A stretch of DNA of 64,000 nucleotides from Spartobacteria bacterium LR76 (GCA_003054655.1 QAYZ01000011.1:62001-126000); one strand, 5' to 3'. Shown: positions 36,360-45,232, numbered from the stretch's first letter. Notes: a model not told the origin generated them from the letters alone. Numbers and translations: made by a program.

Positions 36360-38153
36360 TCAAATAAAAAGTTGAGTGGATTTTTCTTCATTTTCGACTT
36401 TGCTAACAGCTCTTATTCCTAACTCAAATAGCTGGACTGTTGCCAATCTGTATACGTCTATTAGTTCTATACCTGCATTTAAACTGTCTTCGAGTAAATA
36501 CTTTCGAAATGACATTTTCTTGTTGATGCTGTTCGAGTCTATTAGTGTTTCCTTTGTTTGGTGTCGCCATACTCCCTCTTTTGCTAGCATTTGAAGGAGA
36601 ATGGTGAAGTATCTATCCATAGTTGGCATAAATGCGCCAAAGTCCGGTTGATGGACTCCGGAAAGATAATTTTTTCCATTAAATTCAATTATTTCCAATG
36701 TCATTCTTTCGAATATATCTTGAATAGATTGAATGTGGTGATTTTTTGGTTCTTCTCTTAAATCTAAAGCTGTGATTCCGAATCTCTGTTTGAGGGCGGG
36801 AATGACGCCAAATTTATAAAATCGGTAAGCGTCTATTTCTTCCAAAAATTTAATTTCTTGAGTGAAGTTCCAGGGAGACTTGGATTTGAATAGATTTTGG
36901 AAAAAAGATTTTGCTATAATTTCAGGCTTATTTTTTATGTAGGAAGCAACGTAATATTCTTGAACGCTTTTATGAATAAACCTGTATGTTTCTCCATCAT
37001 TAACGAGTAGGCATGTTATTCCGACAATATCTTTTATATAAGATTCGGAATCCTCGTTGTCGTGGCCCTTTTCTTTAAGGGCGGATTCCGCGATAGAGTG
37101 TATCGTGGAATGCGTGAATTCGTTGTCGCGTTGCTTTTTAGAAAGAAAGCACATCGCTTCAAAAGTCTGACGATACTGCGTATCGTTTAAGCTGGTTCTT
37201 CGACGGCGCTGGTAGCCTGGTTTTGTGCCGTCATGACGTTGAAGGAGTACTTGAAATAGTGAATCGTAAAAGTCCGCTAACTGCTCGGGTAGCTCTTGGA
37301 ATGACTTATACCTTATTACAAGTAGTGTCACCAGTAGCGGAGTGATGAGTAGTTCTTTGATGCCTCCGGTGTGCTTTTTTATCCGGGCGATGAGGGATTG
37401 CGCTAGTTCTGCATCTTCCATGATGCGATCTATGACGTCGGCGTACTCATTTTTTTCAAGGTTGCTGAGTGAATAGGTGTCGAGAGAGGAACATGCGGAG
37501 ATTCCATTGTTTGGGCGAGACGATATGACGACGTTTACGCTCTCATGAGATAGTAAGAAATCTTCCATTTCTAGGACTAGTCTCGATTTGGAGTCATCAG
37601 GCGCTTCATCGAATGCATCCAGAAAAAGAATTAACTTTCCAGTGTTGGCCATGTGGGAAAGCGATTCCTTGTCAATATCCAAATGATAGGTTTTAAATGT
37701 TCGTATAAGAAAGTTTTCTAAGCTCTCGTTCTCGCTGATTTTTCTGAGTTCTGCAAAAATAGGAATCAGGTCGCCTTTCAAGAACTCGATGCTGCATAAA
37801 TATCGCAAAAAGATCGATTTTCCCTGACCTGCGATTCCCTCAATTAGAATCTTGTTTCCGCTCTTGAAATTGCTGAACGAATCGATTTTGGATCGATTTC
37901 CTTCGAAATATACGTGCGAACTGCAATAGAATGATGCCAGATCAACGGCCTTATCAACTTGGCCGAGAGTTTTTACCTTTCGGACCTTTCCGATCTGACT
38001 GCAGAATTTTCTTAATTGCGTTTCGTTTTTTAGACGGCGAAGTATTTTTTTAGCAGCCTCTGTCGAGGAATCGTAAATAGAGTTTACAGCCTTCTTTAAG
38101 GCGGTTTGTCCGGCCAAAGCACCGGCTGAAGCAAGTAGTTCGAGGCTTGTCAT
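36360..38153 (-). CDS. NACHT-domain STAND NTPase (bNACHT-like, probable antiphage protein)
   Basis: This 597-residue protein has an N-terminal ~95-residue helical region of unknown type. The NACHT NTPase follows: Walker A GIAGQGKS (residues 106-113), Walker B LILFLDAFDEA (174-184, extended acidic form), sensor NVVISSRPN and a winged-helix/superhelix zone with RFIHKSVQEYYVASYI. The C-terminal ~180 residues have no recognised repeats, so it lacks a long sensor array. Single-gene bacterial NACHT proteins are known antiphage NLR relatives. GC content is about 38 % against 60-65 % around it, a strong sign of acquisition. No partner gene sits beside it. Confidence 0.85.
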   Translation of the reverse strand: MTSLELLASAGALAGQTALKKAVNSIYDSSTEAAKKILRRLKNETQLRKFCSQIGKVRKVKTLGQVDKAVDLASFYCSSHVYFEGNRSKIDSFSNFKSGNKILIEGIAGQGKSIFLRYLCSIEFLKGDLIPIFAELRKISENESLENFLIRTFKTYHLDIDKESLSHMANTGKLILFLDAFDEAPDDSKSRLVLEMEDFLLSHESVNVVISSRPNNGISACSSLDTYSLSNLEKNEYADVIDRIMEDAELAQSLIARIKKHTGGIKELLITPLLVTLLVIRYKSFQELPEQLADFYDSLFQVLLQRHDGTKPGYQRRRRTSLNDTQYRQTFEAMCFLSKKQRDNEFTHSTIHSIAESALKEKGHDNEDSESYIKDIVGITCLLVNDGETYRFIHKSVQEYYVASYIKNKPEIIAKSFFQNLFKSKSPWNFTQEIKFLEEIDAYRFYKFGVIPALKQRFGITALDLREEPKNHHIQSIQDIFERMTLEIIEFNGKNYLSGVHQPDFGAFMPTMDRYFTILLQMLAKEGVWRHQTKETLIDSNSINKKMSFRKYLLEDSLNAGIELIDVYRLATVQLFELGIRAVSKVENEEKSTQLFI

Positions 38154-38274
38154 TTAAATAATAGGTGGATGGTGAAATTTCTGTCGGATCGCAGTCTTTT
38201 GACCTTGCCTCTAGGAGGAGTGGAAGCGTTTGAGGTTGTACTACCAAATACGTGACAATCTTTCTATATTATCC

Positions 38275-40083
38275 TTATTCGGTCATCCGGCGGTGGTGGA
38301 GCCACCATTCGAGGAGGATGAGGGTGGCGGCGGCAAGGGCGAGCCATTGCCAGAGTTGGAAACCGGCGAAGCGGGCGGCGGAGAGGAGGAGGCCGCCGGA
38401 GCCGGTGGCGGTGCGGAGGTCGGATTCGGCGGCGTCGGCGGTATTGACTGACAGCCAGGAGGACGAGTGGGCGTCGGTGCGTTCGTAGAAGCCGACGCGG
38501 TCGAGGAGGGTGGGGGTGGTGCTCCAGGCGTCGTGTTTTTCGCCCGGGGTGGTGGCGACGGATTCGCCTTCGGCGGGGAGGTAGACCTGTCCGGCGCGGA
38601 GGTTCGGCAGGGCGGCGGGTCCGGCGGCTAGCCAGTGGACGGTGTTGCTGATGAAGAGCGGGAAGGCGGCTTTCAGCGGGAAATTGGACCCGGCGACGGG
38701 GAAGGCGGTGGCGACGACGCGGCGGCCCTCGGGGGATTCCAGGGCGAGGACGAGCGGGCCGGAGGCGGAGGTGACGGCGGGTGTCGCGCGCCATCCGGCG
38801 GGGGCGGGCGGGAGAGGTGTGGCGTTGGCGAAGCGCGTGGTGGTGAAGTCGACATTCCACAGCAGCGGGCTGCGCGGGTCGGCGGTGAGGTCGGCGACGG
38901 GGAGCGGCTGGCCGGTTTCGCCAGGGACCTTGCCAAAGAAGAGGACGCCGGAGGCGGGGAGGTTGGCCAGGGTGAGGTCGGCGGGGAGCCAGTCGTCGAA
39001 GACCACGACGCGGAAGCTGGCGGCGAGCGAGGCGCGCCACGCGTCGGGGGTGAGGATTTCCAGCGCGATCGACGGGTCGGCCTTCAGCGCGCCTTCGAGG
39101 TAGGGATTGCCTGCGGAGATGAGGAGGACGGGCGTGCGGCGCTGGACGGGGAGCCATGTGCGGGCGGTGTCGTCGACGGGGAATTTGTCGCCGGAGGTGA
39201 GGCGGGCTTCGAGGAATCCGGTGAGGCTGTTCAGCGATTCGGCGGGAACGATGGAGGAAAAGTCGCGCTGTTCGCCGGGGGCGAGTTTTTGCGACTGGAG
39301 GTCGATGGTGCGGCCGTCGAGGCGGAGTTCCCACTCGATGTCGCGGGGGGCGGCGGCGAAGTTGGCGATCTTGACGAAGACCTCGGCGGATTGAGGGCTG
39401 GCGGGGAGCGGAGCCTGGGCGAGCTCGAGGATGGCGGCGTTGTCGAGCGGCGAGCCGGTGAGAATGACCTGCGTGGCGGCGGCGGGCGCGGGCGTCGCAG
39501 TGGATTCCGGCAACGGGCGGTCGGTAATGACGAGGAGGCGGGTCGCGCCGGGGCGTCCGGCGAGGAGATCGCGGGCGAGGCCGAGAGTTTCGTCGAGCGA
39601 ACCGCCGCCGTCGGAGGGCGTGAGGCTGGCGAGGCTCTGGCGGAGCTGGATGGGATCGGAGGAAAACGGCGAGATGATGCGCGGCGTACCGGCTGCGCCG
39701 AGGATGGCGATCTGTTCATCCGGCCCGGCCCCGGCGGAGGCCTGGCGGGCGGCGGCGATGGCGTCGAAGAAGGTATTCCCCGCCTGCATGCGCGAGCGGA
39801 GGTCGAGGACGATGACGGTGGAACGCTGGCTCTGCGGTCGGAAGAAATCGGGCCGGGCGAGGGCGAGGAGGAGGAGCAGGAAAATCAGGAGCTGAAGGAG
39901 GAGCGAGAGCCAGCGGCGGAGGCGGCCGAGGAAGCGGCGGCGCGGTTCGCGCTCCAGCACGCGCTGCCAGAGCATGAGGGAGGGCACCACGCGGAGGCGC
40001 TGGCGCGGGCGCTGGAGATACAGCGCGATGATGGCCGGGATGAGGACGGCGAGGAAAAAGGCGGCGGGGAAGAGGAAATTCAT
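38275..40083 (-). CDS. BatA-like membrane protein with degenerate von Willebrand A domain
   Basis: This 602-residue protein starts with the aerotolerance BatA N-terminal region: MNFLFPAAFFLAVLIPAIIA, then RVVPSLMLWQRV and a second helix LLLQLLIFLLLLLALARPD. A vWA-like domain (about 85-200) has DLRSRM where an intact MIDAS would read DxSxS, so metal binding is doubtful. A long beta-rich periplasmic part follows, with one C-terminal helix (about 578-598). Its start overlaps the DUF58 stop by 4 bp. Bat/DUF58 proteins act with MoxR ATPases as a chaperone-like system; no MoxR gene is adjacent. Confidence 0.82.
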   Translation of the reverse strand: MNFLFPAAFFLAVLIPAIIALYLQRPRQRLRVVPSLMLWQRVLEREPRRRFLGRLRRWLSLLLQLLIFLLLLLALARPDFFRPQSQRSTVIVLDLRSRMQAGNTFFDAIAAARQASAGAGPDEQIAILGAAGTPRIISPFSSDPIQLRQSLASLTPSDGGGSLDETLGLARDLLAGRPGATRLLVITDRPLPESTATPAPAAATQVILTGSPLDNAAILELAQAPLPASPQSAEVFVKIANFAAAPRDIEWELRLDGRTIDLQSQKLAPGEQRDFSSIVPAESLNSLTGFLEARLTSGDKFPVDDTARTWLPVQRRTPVLLISAGNPYLEGALKADPSIALEILTPDAWRASLAASFRVVVFDDWLPADLTLANLPASGVLFFGKVPGETGQPLPVADLTADPRSPLLWNVDFTTTRFANATPLPPAPAGWRATPAVTSASGPLVLALESPEGRRVVATAFPVAGSNFPLKAAFPLFISNTVHWLAAGPAALPNLRAGQVYLPAEGESVATTPGEKHDAWSTTPTLLDRVGFYERTDAHSSSWLSVNTADAAESDLRTATGSGGLLLSAARFAGFQLWQWLALAAATLILLEWWLHHRRMTE

Positions 40084-40982
40084 CGCAGCAAGCCGTCGCG
40101 GCGGAAGAGCCGCAGGACGACATCCTCAAAGGTCTGGCGGGTGTCGATGAAGGAATAGCCCGCGCCCGCGCGCTGGCACCAGGTTTTCACCCCGTCGCGG
40201 AAGCGCTCGACCTCGGCGGTGTAGGCGCGCAGGAGGGCGGGGCTGGCGGTGACGGCGATCTCCTCGCCGGTCTCGCTGTCGCGGAGCCGCAGGTCGCCCG
40301 TTTCGCCCAGGGCGGCCTCGGCGGGGTCCATGAGCTGGATGACGTGGAGGGCAAAGTGGCGGCCGAGGATGGCGGATAAGCCGCGCTCGTACCCGGCGGG
40401 ATCGAGGCAATCCGTGAGCACGATGGCCAGGCCGGGGCGGCGCTTCATGCGGGCAAAGCGCGTGAGGCTCTCGCCCAGGTCGGTGGCGGTGCGCGCGTCG
40501 GGCCGGTAATTGCGCAGGAACCGGATGACGCTGTGAAAATCCGACCGTCCGCGAAAGATGCCGCTCTCGGCGCGGAGGGCGGAGTCGAAAACCCACAGGC
40601 CCACGCGGTCCAGCCCGGTCAGCCCGAGGTAGGCGAGCGAGGCGGCCAGCTCGCGGGCGAGCGTCCACTTTTGCGAATCCGCCTGCCAGCGCATGGAGGT
40701 GCTGGCGTCGAGGAGGATGGCGACCTCGAGGTCCTCCTCCTCCTCGTAGAGCTTCGTCATGAGGCGGTCGATGCGGGCGTAGATGCTCCAGTCCACGCGG
40801 CGGAGGTCGTCGCCGGGGGCGTAGTTGCGGTAATCGGCGAATTCCAGGCTGGACCCGGTCTTGCGCGAGCGGCGCTCGGCGCGGAGGCTGCCGGAGAGCA
40901 CCTTGCGGACCTGCAGGTGCAGGTTCTCGAGGCGGCGCAGGAATGCGGCGTCGAATACTTCGGTCAGTTCAGCCTCGGCCAT
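40080..40982 (-). CDS. DUF58 domain protein
   Basis: This 300-residue protein shows the DUF58 core FADYRNYAPGDDLRRVDWSI plus YARIDRLMTKLYEEEEDLEV (about residues 45-90). A vWA fold with an intact MIDAS, LLDASTSMRW, follows. It probably binds metal and client proteins in a MoxR-DUF58-Bat system at the membrane. It is the upstream gene of a two-gene unit with the BatA-like gene (4-bp overlap). The divergent neighbour is a secreted glycosidase, so the MoxR partner must be encoded elsewhere. Confidence 0.9.
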   Translation of the reverse strand: MAEAELTEVFDAAFLRRLENLHLQVRKVLSGSLRAERRSRKTGSSLEFADYRNYAPGDDLRRVDWSIYARIDRLMTKLYEEEEDLEVAILLDASTSMRWQADSQKWTLARELAASLAYLGLTGLDRVGLWVFDSALRAESGIFRGRSDFHSVIRFLRNYRPDARTATDLGESLTRFARMKRRPGLAIVLTDCLDPAGYERGLSAILGRHFALHVIQLMDPAEAALGETGDLRLRDSETGEEIAVTASPALLRAYTAEVERFRDGVKTWCQRAGAGYSFIDTRQTFEDVVLRLFRRDGLLR

Positions 40983-41053
40983 CTGAGGGGAAACGATAGC
41001 CGGGACGGCGGCGGTGAAAAGCGTTTATCCTCGACAGGCTGGCGGGCCGGGAT

Positions 41054-41842
41054 TTGATGGCGGGCATGTTGCGCTGGCTGATCCATTCCCTTGTCTGTCT
41101 GGGTGTCGTGGCGTCGAGCCGCGGCGAATGGGTGCTGGGCGAGCGCCGCGAGGTGGGACGGCTGGCGGCGGGCGCGGTGGCGTGGGAGATCGAGGCCCGC
41201 GACGGCGCGACGCGCGCGATCATCACCGGCGTGTCGTTTTCCTCGGCCAATGCCACCCTGCGCGTGCTGGATAATCCGCCCGACGCCCGCACGGGATTCC
41301 TCGACCTGCTGCGCGGAGCGGGCGCTATCGCGGGGGTGAACGCGAGTTATTTCCACGAGGATTACCGTCCGCTCGGCCTCGTCGTGAGCGAGGGCAAAAC
41401 GATCCACGCTTTTGAAACGGCAAAGCTCCTGAGCGGTGTTTTCGCCGTGCGCGGCCATGGGTCCATGGAACTGGTGCGCTCCTCCGCCCTGGGTAAGACC
41501 GACGGACTGCGCGAGGCCGTGCAGTCCGGGCCTTGGCTGGTGGAAAATGGCGAGGCGGGCGCCACCCTGAACGCGGAAAAGCTCGCGCGGCGCACCGTCG
41601 TGGCGACGAATGGCAAGGGCGAGTGGGCGCTGGTGATTTTTTCCCCGCTGACGCTGGCGCAGACGGGGGCTCTTCTGACCGTGCCGCACCTCGCGGGAGA
41701 CTGGAAAATCCAGCGGGCGCTGAACCTCGACGGAGGCTCGTCCACGTCGCTGATCGCGCTGGAAAATGGGTCGCCGGTCGTGCAGATCGCGTCCTTCGGG
41801 CCGGTGCGAAATTACCTCGCCATAATCCCCCGCGCCCGATAA
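41054..41842 (+). CDS. Secreted phosphodiester glycosidase domain protein (NAGPA-like)
   Basis: This 262-residue protein has a signal peptide (…LIHSLVCLGVVASSRG). The NAGPA marks are AIAGVNASYFHEDYRPLGLV, AVQSGPWLVENGEAG, ARRTVVATNGKGEWALVIF and the catalytic-type NLDGGSSTSLI. It is closer to the canonical N-acetylglucosamine-1-phosphodiester alpha-N-acetylglucosaminidase pattern than its paralogue at 32124-32864. ATG 41066 (MLRW) is an alternative start. Probably periplasmic; substrate unknown. Confidence 0.87.
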   Translation: MMAGMLRWLIHSLVCLGVVASSRGEWVLGERREVGRLAAGAVAWEIEARDGATRAIITGVSFSSANATLRVLDNPPDARTGFLDLLRGAGAIAGVNASYFHEDYRPLGLVVSEGKTIHAFETAKLLSGVFAVRGHGSMELVRSSALGKTDGLREAVQSGPWLVENGEAGATLNAEKLARRTVVATNGKGEWALVIFSPLTLAQTGALLTVPHLAGDWKIQRALNLDGGSSTSLIALENGSPVVQIASFGPVRNYLAIIPRAR

Positions 41843-41898
41843 ACCGTAGGGTAGATTTCTTCCCTAGCGAGTTCCCCTGAAATTGTTACTGTAGTTGT

Positions 41899-42252
41899 AT
41901 GCAAATCCACCTGAGCCCGAGACACCTGACCCTGACCGCAGCCATCCATGGCCATGTCGCCGAAAAGATGAACCATCTTGAGACGCTGGCTGACAATATC
42001 CTGGGTGCGCATGTGGTCCTGCTCCACGATGAGACGAAGACGAAGAAATTCATCATCAAGGTCCATATCGGCCTGCCCGGCCCGGACGTGCATGCGGAGC
42101 AGGCGGCAGACGATCTTTACTCGGCCATCGACATGGTGACCGACAAGCTGGCGCAGCAGTTGCGCAAGCGCAAGACCCGCACCCGCGACGCGAAGAAGCA
42201 TCGCACGCAGCTTGCCACCGAAAGCAAGAAGCGCGGGTACACCCGTCGCTAA
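41899..42252 (+). CDS. hpf: Ribosome hibernation promoting factor (short HPF/YfiA)
   Basis: This 117-residue protein matches the HPF/RaiA N-terminal domain: MQIHLSPRHLTLTAAIHGHV, the 'VVLLHDETKTKKFIIKVHIG' strands and AEQAADDLYSAIDMVTDKLA with the basic C-terminal tail QQLRKRKTRTRDAKKH. It binds the decoding region of idle 30S subunits. The long-form C-terminal dimerisation domain is absent, so dimerisation would need a separate factor. It lies 30 bp upstream of scpA. Confidence 0.9.
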   Translation: MQIHLSPRHLTLTAAIHGHVAEKMNHLETLADNILGAHVVLLHDETKTKKFIIKVHIGLPGPDVHAEQAADDLYSAIDMVTDKLAQQLRKRKTRTRDAKKHRTQLATESKKRGYTRR

Positions 42253-42282
42253 CCGGCAGCCAGACCAGGGCATCCAAAGAGG

Positions 42283-43047
42283 GTGGTAGATTACAAGGTC
42301 AAACTCGAGGTCTTCGAGGGCCCGCTGGATTTGTTGCTCTACCTCATCAAGCGCGATGAGGTGGACATTTACGACATATCCATCGAGCGCATCACGAAGC
42401 AGTACCTCGAGTACATGGACGCCTTTCAGGTTCTGAATATCGAGCTGGCGGGCGAGTTTATCGTGATGGCGGCAAACCTGCTGTACATCAAGAGCCGCAC
42501 GCTGCTGCCGAAAGACCAGCAGATGGCGGAGGAAGACGCCGAGGAGGATGATCCGAGGTGGGAGCTGATCCGCCAGCTCATCGAGTACAAAAAATTCAAG
42601 GAAGCGGCGTCGCGTCTGCGCGGGCTGGAGGCGATGCAGGAGCAGATGTTCCCGCGTTTTCCTGCCACGCCCGAGCTGGCTCCGGCGGAGTCGCTGATGG
42701 TCGACGAGGTGGGCATTTTTGACCTGATCAATGCCTTCCAGAAGATCCTCAAGCGGCTGGAGAAGCAGAACAAGCAGGAGGACCTGCGCGAGATCTTTGC
42801 GGAGAACTTCACGGTCTCCGACAAGATGGAGTACCTGCTCAAGGTGATGGCGGCGGGAGTGCCGGTGCGCTTCGAGGAGTGCTTCGCCGAGGCCGCGACG
42901 CGCGGCGAGATCGTCGTGACCTTCCTCGCCATGCTGGAGCTGATCCGCATGAAGCAGCTCAAGGTGCGGCAGGAAAATGCGCTTGCCGAGATCTGGATCG
43001 TGCCCGTGAATACTCCTGCCCCGGAGCCTGAAGAAGCCGTCGCATGA
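42283..43047 (+). CDS. scpA: Segregation and condensation protein A
   Basis: This 254-residue kleisin of the SMC-ScpAB condensin opens with VDYKVKLEVFEGPLDLLLYL and LIKRDEVDIYDISI; the middle has FIVMAANLLYIKSRTLLP. A C-terminal winged helix binds the SMC head (VVTFLAMLELIRMKQLKVRQ). The start is GTG 42283 preceded by AAAGAGG. Its stop overlaps the scpB start by 4 bp (ATGA), fitting coupled synthesis of the two subunits. Confidence 0.94.
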   Translation: MVDYKVKLEVFEGPLDLLLYLIKRDEVDIYDISIERITKQYLEYMDAFQVLNIELAGEFIVMAANLLYIKSRTLLPKDQQMAEEDAEEDDPRWELIRQLIEYKKFKEAASRLRGLEAMQEQMFPRFPATPELAPAESLMVDEVGIFDLINAFQKILKRLEKQNKQEDLREIFAENFTVSDKMEYLLKVMAAGVPVRFEECFAEAATRGEIVVTFLAMLELIRMKQLKVRQENALAEIWIVPVNTPAPEPEEAVA

Positions 43048-44387
43048 GCAAAGCCAAACGAAAGAAGAAAACCGAGGCCAAACCGGCCCCGGAGGAAGCA
43101 GTCGTTGCGCCCGAGACTACCGCCGAGGCGCCTGCCGAGCCGCAGCCCTTGAGCGATGCTCCGGTGGACGGAGCGGTCGATGAGGCTGTCGTCGCCGCCG
43201 AGGATGGCGTGGCTCCCGTCGAGGCTGAACAGATTGACGAATCCGAAAACCCGCCCGGCGCAGAGGCTCCCGCTGCCGAGGGGGAAGAACCCGCCGAGGG
43301 TGAGGCATCGGAAGCCGCTCCGGCGGAAGGAGAGGCTGCTGAAACCGTAGCCGAGTCGACCGAGGGCGATGTTGTCGCCGAGGGTGAGGCTGTGGAAGGC
43401 GAAGCCGCCGAAGAGGGCGCATCGCTCGGACCGAAGTGGGAGCTGGCGCAAGTCGTGCAGGCGATCCTCTTTGCCTCGCAGAAACCGGTGTCGCCGAAGG
43501 AACTCCGCAATATTTTGAAAGGCGCAGCCGAGGCCGAGGAGGAAAACCTCTCGGTGAAGGCCTTCGCGAAAGTGAAGGAAGATCAACTGCGCGAAGCGAT
43601 CGAGGTGCTGGAAAACCGGTGCGCCGATCCGCAAAACGCCTACGAGGTGCGCGAGAGCGCCGCCGGATGGCAGCTCGTGACGAAGCCGGAGTACGCTCCG
43701 TGGCTCCGCCAGCTCTTCCCGGAGAACCGCCCGGCGCGACTGAGCGCCCCGGCGCTGGAGACGCTCGCCATCATCGCCTACCGCCAGCCGATCACCCGCG
43801 CCGACATCGAGGCCGTGCGCGGTGTGGCCGTCGACGGCGTGATGCAGACCCTCCTCGACCGTGGGCTGGTGAAGATCGCCGGTCGCGCGGAGATCCCGGG
43901 CCGTCCGCTCCTGTACGAGACGACGTCCGGGTTCATGGAGCACTTTGGCCTGAAGAATCTCGACGACCTGCCCAACGCGGGCGAACTGCGCAAGATCGCG
44001 CTCCCGACCGCGCCGATTCCCGAGGCCCCGGGTGCGAAGCCGGCCGAGACCCCGGCGGCGACGGAAACCCCTGCGCCCGAGGCTCCTGCCGTTGCGGCGG
44101 AGACTGCCAGCGAGGTCGCCCAGGAGGTGCCTGCCGCCGTGGAAACCGAGGCGGATAACGTTGAGCCCACTGGCGAAGCGCCGGAGGCAACGCCCGAGCC
44201 CACCGCGTCCTCGGAGCCGGTGGCGGAAATTTCCGACGCGGGAGAGGTTGCATCCGAGCCCGCTCCCACCGATGCTGTGGAGAGCGACCAGCCTGCCGTC
44301 GAGGTCGCGGAAACGGAAGCCCCCAGCGAGGCATCCGTTGACGAAACCGAACCTTTCAACGATACCGACTCTGAATCTCAAAAGTGA
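43044..44387 (+). CDS. scpB: Segregation and condensation protein B with long acidic extensions
   Basis: This 447-residue protein has an ScpB core only at about residues 130-320: two winged helices with ELAQVVQAILFASQKPVSPK, the 'APALETLAIIAYRQPITRAD' signature, IEAVRGVAVDGVMQTLLDRG and GRPLLYETTSGFMEHFGL. Typical ScpB proteins have about 180-220 residues. Here a ~130-residue N-terminal and a ~125-residue C-terminal extension, both rich in Glu, Ala, Pro and Val and surely disordered, flank the core. It dimerises and binds ScpA in condensin. It overlaps scpA and pheA by 4 bp each. Confidence 0.92.
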   Translation: MSKAKRKKKTEAKPAPEEAVVAPETTAEAPAEPQPLSDAPVDGAVDEAVVAAEDGVAPVEAEQIDESENPPGAEAPAAEGEEPAEGEASEAAPAEGEAAETVAESTEGDVVAEGEAVEGEAAEEGASLGPKWELAQVVQAILFASQKPVSPKELRNILKGAAEAEEENLSVKAFAKVKEDQLREAIEVLENRCADPQNAYEVRESAAGWQLVTKPEYAPWLRQLFPENRPARLSAPALETLAIIAYRQPITRADIEAVRGVAVDGVMQTLLDRGLVKIAGRAEIPGRPLLYETTSGFMEHFGLKNLDDLPNAGELRKIALPTAPIPEAPGAKPAETPAATETPAPEAPAVAAETASEVAQEVPAAVETEADNVEPTGEAPEATPEPTASSEPVAEISDAGEVASEPAPTDAVESDQPAVEVAETEAPSEASVDETEPFNDTDSESQK

Positions 44388-45232
44388 TGAACGACCTCGC
44401 CAGCCTGCGTGACAAGATCGACGCCATCGACACGGAACTCGTGCGCCTCCTCAACGAGCGCGCCGAGGTGGCCAAGGAAATCGGTACGATCAAGAACCGT
44501 GAAGGCCTGCCCATTTACTCGCCCGAGCGTGAGGACAAGGTGCTGCGCAGTCTCGTCCAGAAGAGCCAGGGTCCGCTGAGGCCCGAGGCGATCCGCGCCA
44601 TTTACTGCGAGATCATGTCGGCCTCGCTCGCGCTGGAAAAGGACGTCGCCATCGCGTGTCTCGGCCCGGCGGGAAGCAACTCGCACCAGGCGGCGAAGAA
44701 CAAATTTGGCTCCAGTGTGAGGTATCTCTTCCTCAGCGACGTGGCGGATGTCTTTCGCGAGGTGCGCAAGGATGAGGCGGATTGCGGAGTGGTGCCGATC
44801 GACGATCCCGATCACGGAGTGGCCAATTCCACGCTCGACCAGCTCGCGGAGTCCGACCTGGTGGTCTGCGCGCAGATCGCACTCCAGACGGAGAACTCCG
44901 ACAGTAATGTGTCGGCGGCGCGTTTCTTTGTCATCGGCAAGAATACGAATCCGCCCTCGGGCAACGACTGTACGATGCTGCTCCTGCGCATCGAGGACAA
45001 GCCGGGCGCGCTCGTTTCCGCGCTGGAACCGTTCAAGACGCTGAATATCAACCTGAGCCACTTCGCGAGCCGCCACGCGGCCAAGGGCAGCAACGACGTG
45101 TTTTTCTTCGTCGAGGCGGCTGGCCACACCCGCGACCTGCAAATGGTCGACCTCTTCCGCGAGCTCTCCAAGCGCTGCCGCGCCGTGAAGGTCCTCGGCA
45201 GCTTCCCCAAGGCCGCGTCGAGCGAGGTCTGA
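44384..45232 (+). CDS. pheA: Chorismate mutase / truncated prephenate dehydratase-like / ACT protein
   Basis: This 282-residue protein is laid out like bacterial P-proteins. Residues 5-86 form an AroQ chorismate mutase (LRDKIDAIDTELVRLLNERA, IGTIKNREG, SPEREDKVL). Residues 88-190 are only part of a prephenate dehydratase: CLGPAGSNSHQAAKNKF and VVPIDDPDHGVANSTLDQLA are there. The ~65-75 residues normally between the 'ESDL' strand and the T-R-F motif are missing, and the motif itself reads AARFFVI without the catalytic Thr. Residues 195-280 are an ACT domain with PGALVSAL intact but ESRP changed to ASRH. Chorismate mutase should work; dehydratase activity is doubtful. The start is GTG 44384 or ATG 44387. 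Confidence 0.85.
   Translation: MMNDLASLRDKIDAIDTELVRLLNERAEVAKEIGTIKNREGLPIYSPEREDKVLRSLVQKSQGPLRPEAIRAIYCEIMSASLALEKDVAIACLGPAGSNSHQAAKNKFGSSVRYLFLSDVADVFREVRKDEADCGVVPIDDPDHGVANSTLDQLAESDLVVCAQIALQTENSDSNVSAARFFVIGKNTNPPSGNDCTMLLLRIEDKPGALVSALEPFKTLNINLSHFASRHAAKGSNDVFFFVEAAGHTRDLQMVDLFRELSKRCRAVKVLGSFPKAASSEV

Noticed and set aside
38635-40158. Plus-strand frame of 507 codons, Gly/Glu-rich
   Set aside because: It is the antisense shadow of the BatA-like gene in high-GC DNA; composition is typical of reverse-strand reading and there is no domain.
42426-44381. Minus-strand frame of 651 codons opposite scpA/scpB
   Set aside because: Gly/Arg/Phe-rich reverse image of the acidic ScpB arms; the plus-strand proteins are well known families.
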